DNA of 64,000 nucleotides from Arthrobacter dokdonellae (GCF_003268655.1 NZ_CP029642.1:3100001-3164000), one strand, 5' to 3'. Positions 33,615 to 43,319 are shown, counted from the first letter of the stretch. The notes: generated by a model not told the origin, from the letters alone. A program made the numbers and translations.

Positions 33615-34827
33615 TAAGCCGACACCGACCGCTGCGCCGAAACCGCGGGGCAGGGCCCTGTTGTGGGGCGGGGCGGGCGCCCTGCTCTTGATGGCCGTGG
33701 CAATCGTGCTGCTGGCCTCGGGGCTGGCCCCGCACACCTCCGCCGCCACGGGCGCCGTGGGAGTCAGCGCCGTCGAGCCCGGCATCAATAAGGCCGCTTC
33801 CACCCTGCTCCAGCTCGACCCGCAGTCCGAGCCCCTCCCCGCGGCCCCGTCCCTGTCGCTGACCGACCAGGCCGGCAGGCACGTCACCCTCTCGCAGTAC
33901 CGCGGCAGGTCCGTGGTGCTGTCCTTCAACGACGACCGGTGCGAGGACCTGTGCACGCTCCTGGCCCAGGACGTGGTGGCGGCCAACAAGGACCTCGGCG
34001 CGAACGCCAAGGACGTGGTGTTCCTCTCCGTCAACGCCAATCCCTACTACCCCTCGGCATCGGCCGTCAAGGAGTGGACGGACAGCCACGGACTGGCCGC
34101 GGACACCAATTGGGTGTTTGGCACGGGCACACCGAAGCAGCTGGCCGCCGCAGCCGCGGCCTACGGCGTGCCCATTGAGCTCGACCCCAAGACCAAGTCA
34201 GTCGTCCACGGAACCGAGCTCTTCTACATCGACCCGGCCGGCAAGGAAGCGGCCCTGGGCCAGTTCGGCACCGAATCCGCCAGCACCGACTTGTACGCCC
34301 ACGCCATGGCCCAGGCGGCGGTGGACCTGTTGCCCAATGCCGCCTCGATCCACGTCGCCGGCCCGTCCCCCAGCGCGAAGGCCAGCCAGGCGGGGGCCTC
34401 GATTAACGCCGCCGCACCTGTGTTCTCGCTGCCGCAGCTGGGGGACCCCGACCGCACCACCCCGTTGGGCGCCTTCAAGGGCAAGGTGACGGTGGTGAAC
34501 TTCTGGGCCAGCTCCTGCACCGCATGCGTAGCCGAAATGCCCGCCATGGAACAGTCCTTCAAGGACCTGGGCAAGACGGCCAACTTTGTCGGCATCGACG
34601 TTGCGGACAACCCCCGCGAGGCGTCGGCCTTCGCGGCGAAATTCGGCGTCACGTACCCCCTGCTCAGCGACGCCGCCGGGGCCGCCTCCGGCGCCTACCA
34701 GGTGCCCGGGCTGCCGTTCACGGCAGTCATCGGCCCGGACGGGACGCTGCTGGTGCGCCACCCGGGCGCCATGACCGCCGAACAGCTGGAATATGTGCTC
34801 CAAAGCGTGAGGGAGGGCAGCAGCTGA
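33607..34827 (+). CDS. Sco-TlpA two-domain membrane-anchored redox/copper protein
   Basis: This 406-residue protein has one N-terminal membrane anchor (residues ~17-40) and two thioredoxin-like domains. The first (about 75-250) resembles Sco1/SenC: a CxxxC pair (CEDLC, Cys112 and Cys116) after VVLSFNDDR, and a distal His in VVHGTELFYIDPAG, the three copper ligands of Sco. The second (about 285-405) is TlpA/ResA-like with active site WASSCTACVAEMP and the cis-Pro region PGLPFTAVIGPDG. It would insert copper into cytochrome oxidase and reduce the site thiols. Most bacteria use separate proteins for this. The gene is coupled to CcdA, the likely electron donor. Confidence 0.9.
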   Translation: MSDKPTPTAAPKPRGRALLWGGAGALLLMAVAIVLLASGLAPHTSAATGAVGVSAVEPGINKAASTLLQLDPQSEPLPAAPSLSLTDQAGRHVTLSQYRGRSVVLSFNDDRCEDLCTLLAQDVVAANKDLGANAKDVVFLSVNANPYYPSASAVKEWTDSHGLAADTNWVFGTGTPKQLAAAAAAYGVPIELDPKTKSVVHGTELFYIDPAGKEAALGQFGTESASTDLYAHAMAQAAVDLLPNAASIHVAGPSPSAKASQAGASINAAAPVFSLPQLGDPDRTTPLGAFKGKVTVVNFWASSCTACVAEMPAMEQSFKDLGKTANFVGIDVADNPREASAFAAKFGVTYPLLSDAAGAASGAYQVPGLPFTAVIGPDGTLLVRHPGAMTAEQLEYVLQSVREGSS

Positions 34828-35007
34828 CAGCCGAGGTGCCGGACCAGCGGGCGTGCGCGCGATGGGACGGCACCGCATTCATGTCACCGTCCCAACCGGG
34901 CCCTGCACTTCAGGCTGCAACCACAGCGACGGTGGAACAACAACACCCGTAGCGTCACCCCATGCACGACTCCATGGCGGACCCGATCTTGAAAGGCCCA
35001 CAGGCGG

Positions 35008-37281
35008 ATGAAAACGAGCAGAAACCCAGTCCTCACCACAGCGAGCACCCTGGGCAGGCTGGCCCTCCTGGTCGTCACCAGCATTGCCTGCGGGGCACTT
35101 GTCGCCTGCCTGTTCGTCCCGGCAACGGCCCTGGCGGCCACGGTGGCCAGCGATTCCATAAACATGTTCAACAACCTCCCGGCAAGCCTGGAGGTGACCC
35201 CGCCCGCCCAGGCCACACAGGTTCTTGCCAGCGACGGCTCCGTCATAGCGAGGGTCTACGCCGAGAACCGTCACGATGTGTCGCTGGCCGACATGTCGCC
35301 GTTTATAAGGAACGGCATTGTCGCCATTGAGGATGCGCGGTTCTACGAACACGGTGGCATCGATCCGACCGGCATCATGCGCGCCGTCGTGGCCACGATC
35401 CAGGGCGGACGCGAGGGCGCCTCCACCATCACCCAGCAGTACGTGAACAACGTGATCATTGAAAACCTTGTCACGGCCGGGAAGACCGACCAGGCCAAAC
35501 TGGGCGCCCAGAAGACAGTGGGCGACAAGCTCAACGAGATGAAGCAGGCCATCGCCCTGGAGAAGAAGATGTCCAAGGACGACATCCTGCAGGGCTACCT
35601 CAACCTCATCTACTTTGGCAACGGCGCCTACGGCATCCAGGCCGCCTCGAAACTGTACTTCGACACCGACGCCAAGAACCTGACGCTGCCGCAGGCCGCG
35701 GCGCTGGCCGGCGTCGTCAACAGCCCCTCCGTGTACGATCCGGTGGCCCACCCGGCCAACGTGGTCACGCGGCGCAACGAGGTGCTGGGCAAAATGCTGG
35801 CCCAAAAGAAGATCACCCAGAAGGAGCACGACGCCGCCGTGAAGGCGCCGCTGAAACTGCACCTGAACAAGCCCACGCAGGGCTGTGTCGCGGCGGCCAC
35901 GGCACCGTACTTCTGCGACTACGTCCAGCAGCTGGTGCTCAACAACGCGGCCTACGGTTCCACCCCGGAGGACCGGGCCAAGTTCCTGTACCAGGGCGGG
36001 CTGACCATCAAGACCACCCTCGACCCCAAGCTGCAAAAGGTGGCGCAGGAGCGGGTCAACGGGACCATGAGCCCCACGGATCCCCTGCAGCGCGGGGCCG
36101 ACGTCGTCAGTGTCCAGCCGGGCACCGGCAAGGTCCTCACGATGGCCCAAAACACCGTGTACAACCCGGCCACGAAGCCGGGCAACTACATGGGCAACTT
36201 TTCCCTTCCCCTCAAGGACGCCAACGGCCTGCCCCTGCACGGGTCCGGCGGCTTCCAGATCGGGTCCACGTTCAAGCCGTTTGTGTTTGCCGAATGGCTC
36301 AACAGCGGCCACTCCATGATGACCAACATTGACGGGTCCGTCCGGGACTACCCGGTGGGCTACCCGTGGAAGAACTCCTGCGGAAGCACCACCGGCGACT
36401 ACGACCCGAGGGTGCCGGGCCACTACCTGCTCCCCAATGACGACCCGGACCACTACTACTCGATGACCGCCTATCTGGGCCTGGCGATCTCCATCAACAC
36501 CGTCACGTTCCAGACCGCCACGCAGCTGGACTTCTGCAACATCCAAAAGATGGCGACGGCAGCGGGCTTGAAGAACGGCGCGACCAACAAGCCCTACGAC
36601 GTCTCACACATTTCCAACCTCATCGGTTCCGAGAACGTGGCGCCGATCGACATGGCGACCGCCTATGCCACCTTTGCCGCCGGCGGCGTGCGCTGCGAGC
36701 CGATCGCCCTGACCTCGATCACCGACTCGACGGGAAAGAGCTACCCCGTCCCGACGGCGAACTGCCAGCGGACCATGACCAAGGAAGTTGCCGCCGGTGT
36801 GACGTACGCCTTGCAGTACATGCTGGTGCACGGTTCCGGCTACGCCATCCCGCTCAATGACAAGGCCACTGCCTTCGCCAAAACGGGCACCACTGACTGG
36901 AACGTCCAGACCTGGACGGTGGGAGCCAACTCCGGCATGGCCACGGCGGCCTGGTTTGGCAGCTACCAGGGCAACGCCGAGCGGTGGCACAACCAAAACC
37001 TCACCATCAACGGCGTCTACTACCCGAATATTGACGGTAACCAGCTGGCCGGCTCCAACTGGGCCGCGGTCATGAACGCCGCCGCAGGCAGCTATGCAGT
37101 CAAACCGCTGACTGCGCCCCCGGCGAAGATGCTCAGTAAAACGGCCCCGTTGAAGGCCGGGACCAACAACCCCATGGCCGGCAGCGGCGTACCCGTGCAG
37201 CAGCGGCAGCACCCGGCACCGGCAACAAAGCGAACCCGGCCCGGAAAGAGGGACACTTCCGCCAAACGCAAGAAGGGCTGA
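35008..37281 (+). CDS. Class A penicillin-binding protein (transglycosylase/transpeptidase)
   Basis: This 757-residue bifunctional peptidoglycan synthase has an N-terminal membrane anchor (about 15-45) and a GT51 domain with EDARFYEHGGIDPTGI, EGASTITQQYVNN and EMKQAIALEKKMSK. The transpeptidase has the nucleophile Ser in GSTFKPFVF near 420, SIN near 495 and KTGTTDW near 630. The tail is basic and Pro/Lys-rich, likely cytoplasm-distal and flexible. The start at 35008 gives a short basic segment before the anchor. It is monocistronic and extracytoplasmic. Confidence 0.95.
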   Translation: MKTSRNPVLTTASTLGRLALLVVTSIACGALVACLFVPATALAATVASDSINMFNNLPASLEVTPPAQATQVLASDGSVIARVYAENRHDVSLADMSPFIRNGIVAIEDARFYEHGGIDPTGIMRAVVATIQGGREGASTITQQYVNNVIIENLVTAGKTDQAKLGAQKTVGDKLNEMKQAIALEKKMSKDDILQGYLNLIYFGNGAYGIQAASKLYFDTDAKNLTLPQAAALAGVVNSPSVYDPVAHPANVVTRRNEVLGKMLAQKKITQKEHDAAVKAPLKLHLNKPTQGCVAAATAPYFCDYVQQLVLNNAAYGSTPEDRAKFLYQGGLTIKTTLDPKLQKVAQERVNGTMSPTDPLQRGADVVSVQPGTGKVLTMAQNTVYNPATKPGNYMGNFSLPLKDANGLPLHGSGGFQIGSTFKPFVFAEWLNSGHSMMTNIDGSVRDYPVGYPWKNSCGSTTGDYDPRVPGHYLLPNDDPDHYYSMTAYLGLAISINTVTFQTATQLDFCNIQKMATAAGLKNGATNKPYDVSHISNLIGSENVAPIDMATAYATFAAGGVRCEPIALTSITDSTGKSYPVPTANCQRTMTKEVAAGVTYALQYMLVHGSGYAIPLNDKATAFAKTGTTDWNVQTWTVGANSGMATAAWFGSYQGNAERWHNQNLTINGVYYPNIDGNQLAGSNWAAVMNAAAGSYAVKPLTAPPAKMLSKTAPLKAGTNNPMAGSGVPVQQRQHPAPATKRTRPGKRDTSAKRKKG

Positions 37282-37495
37282 TCACGCAGTCAGGACGCCG
37301 CAGCCGAGCCAGACACTGCCGTCCGCAGCACGGTCCCGCCCGGCTCGCCCAGCCTGGTACCGGCGTGATGGCTGCCGCTGTTGCCCACCCTCATCTACCG
37401 ACAAGCCGGCGCGTCCTGCTGGGCCGGCCACTATCGTCAACGGTGCCAGGCATTAGTGCCACCGGCTTGTGGGCGAAGTGTGAGAAGGTGCTGAT

Positions 37496-38152
37496 ATGGC
37501 TTCCCCACAGGCTCTCAGCGAGACCGGTCGCCGGATCGTCGCAACGTGGGCCGCGGACTGTGCGGAGCGCGTCCTGGCGGCATTCGAGGCGGAGGCTCCC
37601 GAAGATACTCGGCCTCGCGATGCCATCACCCGGACCCGGGCATTTGCTCGTGGCGACCTCGGCGCGGCAGAGGAGATCCGCCAACGCTTTGTCGCTGGCC
37701 GTGCCGCGCGGGATGTGAAGACTCCTGCCGCGGTGGCGGCTGCCCGCGCTGCCGCACAGGCAGCGGCGGTCGCCCACATGGGTGCGCATGCCTTGGGCGC
37801 TGCAGCCTACGCCGCGAAAGCGGCCGGTCTGGCCGCGCCCGATCGCCCCGAAGCAGTCGGCGAAGAGATCCGCTGGCAACTGGACCACATGTCTGCAGAG
37901 GCCAGGGCGACGCTCAAAAGCCTGCCGCCCATCGGTAAGGACTCGGCCGGCCCGCTCGGGCCGGGACTCCTCGCATCCGGCCTGCTCGCCTCAATTATCC
38001 GGAGCATTCAGGCCGACTTAGCTGACGCCGACCAACCGGCCCTCGCGGGACCATGCGAGCGACTCACGGAGCTATCGCCGACCGCCGACGATGATGTCGC
38101 CCAGGACAGAGTGAGTACCAGTCGTCGCCGAGCGGTTCGACGGCGGCGGTGA
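37496..38152 (+). CDS. Imm-5-like putative immunity protein
   Basis: This 218-residue, Ala-rich, helical protein resembles the Imm-5-like family: WAADCAERVLAAFE near residues 18-31, RPRDAITRTRAFARGDL near 39-55, and a long AAARAAAQAAAVAHMGAHALGAAAYAAKAAG run. Members are predicted immunity proteins of toxin systems, but many occur alone. Here no toxin or polymorphic-toxin cassette is adjacent. The C-terminal ~40 residues end in an Arg-rich stretch and may be an unrelated extension. AGAAGG lies upstream of the ATG at 37496. Confidence 0.75.
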   Translation: MASPQALSETGRRIVATWAADCAERVLAAFEAEAPEDTRPRDAITRTRAFARGDLGAAEEIRQRFVAGRAARDVKTPAAVAAARAAAQAAAVAHMGAHALGAAAYAAKAAGLAAPDRPEAVGEEIRWQLDHMSAEARATLKSLPPIGKDSAGPLGPGLLASGLLASIIRSIQADLADADQPALAGPCERLTELSPTADDDVAQDRVSTSRRRAVRRRR

Positions 38153-38189
38153 TCGCGCATCCGGATCTCGGTTCCACCGCCTCCACTCC

Positions 38190-38217
38190 TTGACTGATTC
38201 TTCCCACCAACTACAGT
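38190..38217 (+). promoter_or_regulatory. Putative promoter of the RibD-like reductase
   Basis: TTGACT at 38190-38195 and TACAGT at 38212-38217 are 16 bases apart and lie 36 bases ahead of the ATG at 38253. The match to housekeeping promoters is fair. Confidence 0.45.
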
Positions 38218-38252
38218 GATTGCATATTGCAATGACACTCGAGGGAGAAACG

Positions 38253-38906
38253 ATGGCTGTCCGTGCCGACCTGAACATCTCGCTCGACGGGTACGCCACC
38301 ACCACCGATCAAACCCCCGAGCATCCCTTCGGCCACGATTGGGGCCGGCTCGTCCACGCCTACACTGCGACCCGCACGTTCCGCGAGCGAGTCCTGCACG
38401 ATGAGAGCGGCGAAGGCACGTCCGGCGTCGACGACCGGTACGCACAGGCCTACTTCGCCGAGGTCGGCGCCGAGATCATGGGCGCCGGGATGTTTGGACT
38501 CCACAACTTCCCGGACGACCCCAACTGGCGCGGCTGGTGGGGAGACGAACCACCATTCCGGGTCCCCGTATTCGTACTCACGCACGCTGAGCGACCGCCG
38601 ATCAACATGGCCGGCGGCACCACGTTTGAATTCCTCACGGCCGCACCTGGCGACGCGCTTGCACGGGCACGGGCTGCAGCCGGCAGCAAGGATGTGCGGA
38701 TCGGCGGTGGCCCCACGGTAGTTCGCGACTTCCTCAAAGCCGGACTCATTGACCAACTCCACGTCGGAATCACCCCCATCCTGCTCGGCCGGGGGATCCG
38801 CCTCTGGGACGACCTCCGGGAACTCGAGTCCAACTACGCCGTCAGTTCCGAGGTCGCGGAGAGCGGCATCATCCATGTCACTTTCCAAAGCAGATCACGA
38901 ACGTAG
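38253..38906 (+). CDS. Dihydrofolate reductase-fold (RibD C-terminal) family protein
   Basis: This 217-residue protein has the RibD_C/DHFR-like fold: DLNISLDGYATT at the start, YAQAYFAEVGAEIMGAGMFGLH around 65-87, VPVFVLTHAERPP near 110, and DVRIGGGPTVVRDFLKAGLIDQLHVGITPILLG, the diagnostic NADPH-side region, near 150-183. Members reduce diverse carbonyl or pteridine-like substrates; this one is unassigned. ATG 38253 has GAGGGAG upstream, better than earlier in-frame starts. Confidence 0.9.
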   Translation: MAVRADLNISLDGYATTTDQTPEHPFGHDWGRLVHAYTATRTFRERVLHDESGEGTSGVDDRYAQAYFAEVGAEIMGAGMFGLHNFPDDPNWRGWWGDEPPFRVPVFVLTHAERPPINMAGGTTFEFLTAAPGDALARARAAAGSKDVRIGGGPTVVRDFLKAGLIDQLHVGITPILLGRGIRLWDDLRELESNYAVSSEVAESGIIHVTFQSRSRT

Positions 38907-39027
38907 TGTCTTGATGCCGGCCCGTCTCCTGTCAGAGGGAGGATCGGCAGGCTTCCTGCGGGGCGCACCGACGCAGATCTCCTCAACGACAACCATGCGA
39001 CGCCGCACATCGTGAAAAAGGACTCGC

Positions 39028-40527
39028 CTAGGCGTCCAGCAGGGCCAGGGTGTGCGCAAGGATGTCCGTCACGGACGCCCCGGTGACCAGCTCGCCGTCC
39101 CGCACGAAACCCTCCTCGCGGCCTGTGAGGTCCTGCACCAGCCGCCCCTTCCATAGGGCCAGCAATTCGGCGTGCTCGGGAAGCGGGGCCAGGTTGTGGA
39201 GTTCACCGGAGTCGGCGTCAAGGTCGAACAGTTCCTCGGTGCCCCATTCCGAGGCCCAGAGGTACTTCACGTGGCCGTCGGTCACCCACTGCAGCGACTG
39301 GCCAAAGTAGACGTGTTCGCCGTGCAGCCACTCACGCCACCGTTCGGCGGGGGCAGCACCGGCGGACTTTGAGCTTGTGTCGTCGCGCAGGAAGGGCACC
39401 AGTGACCGGCCGTCGCAACTGTCGGGGACCGGCACACCGGCCAGATCCAGCAATGTGGGCATGAGGTCGCGCAGTTCCACCACCTCATCGACCACGGCGC
39501 CCCGGACGGCGTCGGAGTCGGACGGCGCCGGGGCCACAATGAACGGCACCCGCGCCGAACCCTCATAGCCGACGCCCTTGCGGTAGAAATCGTGGTCGCC
39601 GAGCATCTCGCCGTGGTCCGCCGTGAAGGCGATGATGGTGTCCCGAGCCAGGCCAAACTCGTTCAAGGCCTCGAAAAAGCGCATGAGCTGGAGGTCAACC
39701 TGAGTCATCAGCCCGTAGTAGCCCGCACGGGCCCGGTGCATGACAGCCTCGGACAAGGTGCCGAACGCAAGCTGGTGGAAGCCGTCCGTCCGAACGGACT
39801 CGTAGTGGTGCTCCCAGTCGCCAAGGCGGCGCTTGAACGCCGGCAGGTCCAGATACATGTCCATGGCCCAGGCCGGAGGGTCGTAGGGCGGGTGCGGCCG
39901 GTGGAAGGACAGGTATAGGAAGAACGGGACGGTTGGGTCCCTGCGGTACAGCCATTCCACGGCCTGCGAGCCCGTCCACGACGTCGGATGCAGGCGCTCG
40001 GCCTTGTCCCAGGGGCGGGCCACCGTGGAGTTGCAGCCGGCACCGTGGTCAAAGTACTCCTCATCGGCACTGACCCCCGGCTGGCGGCGCAGCCACGGCA
40101 CATAATCGTCAAAGTACTTGAAATTCAGTTTGTGTTCGGCCCGGGCCGCGTGCAGGAATCCGTCGTGGAGGATGACGTCGTCAAACCCCGCCCGGCTGCG
40201 TTCCGGGTAGACGTGCATCTTGCCGATGGCCTGCGTCTGATAGCCAGCCTTGCGGAACTCGCCCTGCAACGACACAGGGTGGGCCTTGTCGAAGGGTATT
40301 CCCTCCTGATAGCCGACCCGGCCGTGCCGTTCCTGCGACTGGCCGGTAAACAAAGCAACCCGGGCCGGAACACACGTTGGCGTGGCCGAATAGGCATGAC
40401 GGAAGCGGGCGCCCTTGCCGGCCAGCTCATCCAGATGTGGCGTTTGCACATACGGATGGCCCTCGGCGCCCAGGCAGTCGCCCCGCCACTCGTCGACACA
40501 AATCAATACCACGTTGGGCCGGCCCAT
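39028..40527 (-). CDS. Formylglycine-dependent sulfatase
   Basis: This 499-residue type I sulfatase has the metal-site start NVVLICVDEWRGD, the sulfatase signature with the Cys to be converted to formylglycine in TPTCVPARVALFTGQ (Cys52 of this start), and IIAFTADHGEMLGDH, the second metal-binding segment. No signal peptide is seen, so it is probably cytoplasmic. ATG 40527 has GGAGGGA upstream and begins right at the conserved core; ATG 40581 is possible but weaker. The maturation enzyme gene lies 109 bases upstream in the same direction. The substrate is unknown. Confidence 0.92.
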   Translation of the reverse strand: MGRPNVVLICVDEWRGDCLGAEGHPYVQTPHLDELAGKGARFRHAYSATPTCVPARVALFTGQSQERHGRVGYQEGIPFDKAHPVSLQGEFRKAGYQTQAIGKMHVYPERSRAGFDDVILHDGFLHAARAEHKLNFKYFDDYVPWLRRQPGVSADEEYFDHGAGCNSTVARPWDKAERLHPTSWTGSQAVEWLYRRDPTVPFFLYLSFHRPHPPYDPPAWAMDMYLDLPAFKRRLGDWEHHYESVRTDGFHQLAFGTLSEAVMHRARAGYYGLMTQVDLQLMRFFEALNEFGLARDTIIAFTADHGEMLGDHDFYRKGVGYEGSARVPFIVAPAPSDSDAVRGAVVDEVVELRDLMPTLLDLAGVPVPDSCDGRSLVPFLRDDTSSKSAGAAPAERWREWLHGEHVYFGQSLQWVTDGHVKYLWASEWGTEELFDLDADSGELHNLAPLPEHAELLALWKGRLVQDLTGREEGFVRDGELVTGASVTDILAHTLALLDA

Positions 40528-40636
40528 GCGCTGCTTCCCTCCAGCCCCGCCCAGACGGGGACGCGTTGCTCCATTTGCCATCAGCCTAGCCGCGGCTTAA
40601 CCCGGATGCGATCTCCCCGGCGGCGCCCGCGGAAAG

Positions 40637-41626
40637 TCAACCGGCCGCAGCGACGGTCCGGAAGCCGCAGTTCCCGCTTGCTGATTCGGGTGAGTTGGAG
40701 CTGCGGGCGGCCAGCCGGTAGCGGTTGCAGTAGGAGTCGTGGCACAGGTAGGAGCCGCCCCGCATGACGCGCCCGCGGCCGATGGTGGGCCCGGGAGGGT
40801 CCACCACGGTGCCCTTGGCCTGGCATGACCTGTAGTACTTGGGCAGGAACCAGTCGGCGCACCATTCCCACACATTGCCGCTGGTCTGAAACAGCCCATA
40901 ACCGTTGGGCTCGAAGCTGCGCACGGGCGCGGTGGTGAGGAATCCGTCGTCGACCGTGTTGACGGTGGGGAAGGTGCCCTGCCAGATGTTGCAGCGGTGC
41001 ACGGTGGAGCCATCTTCGGCCTCGCCGTGCAGCTCGTCGCCCCACGGATAGCGGGCCTGCGCCAAGCCGCCGCGGGCCGCGTATTCCCACTGCGCTTCCG
41101 TGGGCAGTGAGCGGCCGGCCCAGGCGCAGTAGGCGAGCGCATCGGAGTGGGAGACTTGGGTGACGGGGTGGTCTGGGATTTCGTCCCAGCTCGACAGCGG
41201 TCCGGCAGGGTGTGCCCAGTCGGCGCCGCGGACGTTCAGCCACCAGGGCGTGCCTGCCGCCGTGCCCAGAATGTCTTTTGCGTCCGCCCGTACGGCCAGT
41301 TGGAACACAGCCGAGCTGCCGTACATCTCGGACTCGGTACGGTGGCCGGTGGCACCGATGAAGGCGGCGAACTGCTTATTGCTGACCGCTGTGACATCTA
41401 TCCGGAAGGCCGAGACGCTGACGCAGTGGACGGGTGTTTCCCCATCGGCGGGATAGCCTTCGTCGAAGGGATCCCCCATGGCGAAAATGCCTGCGGGCAC
41501 GGCGACGTCGTCATGCTTGGCTCGTGCTCCTCGCGGCAGATCAGTCGGTGTGACGAGATCAGGGGCGACGCCGGCGAGGCTGTGCCCTGGCGTTGGTCGG
41601 CCTTCGGGGCTGCAGCAGGTGGCCAA
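40637..41626 (-). CDS. Formylglycine-generating enzyme (SUMF1/FGE)
   Basis: This 329-residue enzyme converts the sulfatase active-site Cys to formylglycine. It aligns well with human FGE over PAGIFAMGDPFDEG, AVSNKQFAAFIGATGH, LPTEAQWEYAARGG, NGYGLFQTSGNVWEW and GGSYLCHDSYCNRYR, which holds the catalytic Cys pair. The copper-dependent Cys residues are both present. The start chosen is TTG 41626 (LATCCSPEG) because AAGGAG stands five bases upstream and the CC motif matches the usual beginning of bacterial FGEs; the frame remains open to an ATG at 41785 without a site. It precedes and serves the sulfatase gene. Confidence 0.9.
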   Translation of the reverse strand: MATCCSPEGRPTPGHSLAGVAPDLVTPTDLPRGARAKHDDVAVPAGIFAMGDPFDEGYPADGETPVHCVSVSAFRIDVTAVSNKQFAAFIGATGHRTESEMYGSSAVFQLAVRADAKDILGTAAGTPWWLNVRGADWAHPAGPLSSWDEIPDHPVTQVSHSDALAYCAWAGRSLPTEAQWEYAARGGLAQARYPWGDELHGEAEDGSTVHRCNIWQGTFPTVNTVDDGFLTTAPVRSFEPNGYGLFQTSGNVWEWCADWFLPKYYRSCQAKGTVVDPPGPTIGRGRVMRGGSYLCHDSYCNRYRLAARSSNSPESASGNCGFRTVAAAG

Positions 41627-42012
41627 TGGTGCTCCTTCGGGTGGCGGCGGGACCGGTCGCCGGACCCCGCCTTGACTTGCCTTATGCGCGACGCCCGGAG
41701 CGGACCTAATGCCAGTCCCACGTCCGGGGTATGGTCGCTGCCGGGCTCGTCCCCGGGTAGAAATACCCGATGGGGGTAATTTCATTTCCGTGGGCCTGCG
41801 ACTCTGCTAAGGACGTACAACCATCTTATCTGCTCTGCCAGCTTGATCCGGGCGGGATCTGTTGAAACCGGACGACGACGGCGGCACGCGCCTCCTGCGC
41901 CTTGGCGAGGCGCGTGCCTGCTGCGCCATCCACCGGACATGAGGCCCATTCCCGGCGCGTTTAAGTGCACCTCCGCCACCATCCGGTCCTCCGCGGTGCG
42001 AGAATGGCCTCC
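41627..42012. other. Divergent intergenic region between FGE and AI-2E transporter
   Basis: About 386 bases with no supported gene. It should contain promoters for both directions. No clear dyad or terminator was seen. Confidence 0.4.
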
Positions 42013-43221
42013 ATGGCGCAAACTGAAACCAACGGTCCGGCAGAGCCGCTGCCCACAGTGACACTGGCAAATGCCCGGGGCGGGACATTCGCACGGGGAC
42101 TGCCCGTGATCTGGAGCGACGCGCTGGGACGGTCGGCGATCCGATCGGCCCAGGCGCTGTTGGTCCTGACCCTTGTCGCGGTGGTCATCTGGGCTCTCAC
42201 GCGGGTCCCCCTGGTCCTCACCCCGATCCTCCTTTCACTGATCCTGGCCTCGGCGATCAGCCCGATGGTCCACTGGCTGACCCGGCACCGCTGGCCTCGG
42301 GCCGTGGCGGTGCTGACATCATTCGTGGCCATCCTCGCCGTGTTCGGCGGTGTCATCACCGGCGTTGTCTTTCTCATCCGGTCTCAGTCAAAGGACCTGG
42401 TTGCCCAGGCCGACATCGGCATCGACCGCCTGCACGGGCTGCTCGTTCAAGGCCCCTACCCGGTCAGCGACGCCCAAATAAGTTCGATCCGTGACGCCAT
42501 CCAAAAGTTCATCCTCAGCGCCACCTTTGGGAACGAAGCGCTGACCGGGCTCCGCGTTGCCGCTGAGGTAGCCGTCGGGGCGATATTGATGGCCGTCATC
42601 TTGTTCTTCTTCCTCAAGGACGGGGAAAAGATCCGCGACTTCCTGTTCGGCTTCCTCCCCGCAGCCCAACGCACGAAGGCCCACATAGCGGCGGATCACG
42701 GCGCCGTCGTGCTGGGCGGATACGTGCGCGGCACCGCGCTGGTGGCGTTGACCGACGCGCTCATCATCGGCCTGGCCCTGGCCATCATGCGCGTGCCCCT
42801 GGCGCTGCCGCTGGCCGTGTTCGTGTTCATCGGCGGATTCATTCCGATTGTGGGAGCCACCGCCGCCGGAACCTTGGCCGTCGTGGTGGCGCTGATCTTC
42901 AACGGCCCTGTCCCGGCCCTGGTGGTGGTCATTGTCCTGGTTGGCGCCAACCAGCTCGAACACCACGTCCTTCAGCCCCTGCTGATGGGCAAGGTCCTGC
43001 GCATCCACGGCCTGGCCATCCTCCTCGCCCTCGCCGCCGGGACCACGCTGGCAGGGTTGGTCGGTGCCCTGCTGGCCGTGCCGCTCACCGCCGTCGGCTG
43101 GTCGATCATCAAGGTCTGGACCGGACGGAACACGCTCGCGGCGCCATCACCCGGCACGCCCTCGGTGGCTGCCGATCCTGCGGGTGCCGGTGAGCCCCCG
43201 GCCGTCGAGGCCCAGGAATAG
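42013..43221 (+). CDS. AI-2E family (PF01594) membrane transporter
   Basis: This 402-residue protein has about seven to eight helices and the AI-2E/PerM family end: FIGGFIPIVGATAAGTLAVVVALIF, LVGANQLEHHVLQPLLMGKVLRIH and a final hydrophobic hairpin. The central ~100 residues form the variable soluble loop. The family includes autoinducer-2 exporters, Na+/H+ antiporters and permeases of unknown substrate, so no substrate is assigned. ATG 42013 is preferred over 42004 for its family-typical beginning, but neither has a strong ribosome site. Confidence 0.88.
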   Translation: MAQTETNGPAEPLPTVTLANARGGTFARGLPVIWSDALGRSAIRSAQALLVLTLVAVVIWALTRVPLVLTPILLSLILASAISPMVHWLTRHRWPRAVAVLTSFVAILAVFGGVITGVVFLIRSQSKDLVAQADIGIDRLHGLLVQGPYPVSDAQISSIRDAIQKFILSATFGNEALTGLRVAAEVAVGAILMAVILFFFLKDGEKIRDFLFGFLPAAQRTKAHIAADHGAVVLGGYVRGTALVALTDALIIGLALAIMRVPLALPLAVFVFIGGFIPIVGATAAGTLAVVVALIFNGPVPALVVVIVLVGANQLEHHVLQPLLMGKVLRIHGLAILLALAAGTTLAGLVGALLAVPLTAVGWSIIKVWTGRNTLAAPSPGTPSVAADPAGAGEPPAVEAQE

Positions 43222-43319
43222 TTACCTGACGGGCGGGCAGCACGAACACCGGCGCAGAAGTCGGCCCGGCAAGTTCACGTGCCGGCCGTTTTCCAAAGTC
43301 GTCGGCACAAATTCCAGTA

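Noticed and set aside
34879..36546. 555-codon minus-strand frame opposite the penicillin-binding protein gene
   Set aside because: It is antisense to a clearly coding gene with all catalytic motifs. Its sequence is a Val/Gly/His/Arg-rich shadow produced by GC-rich third positions.
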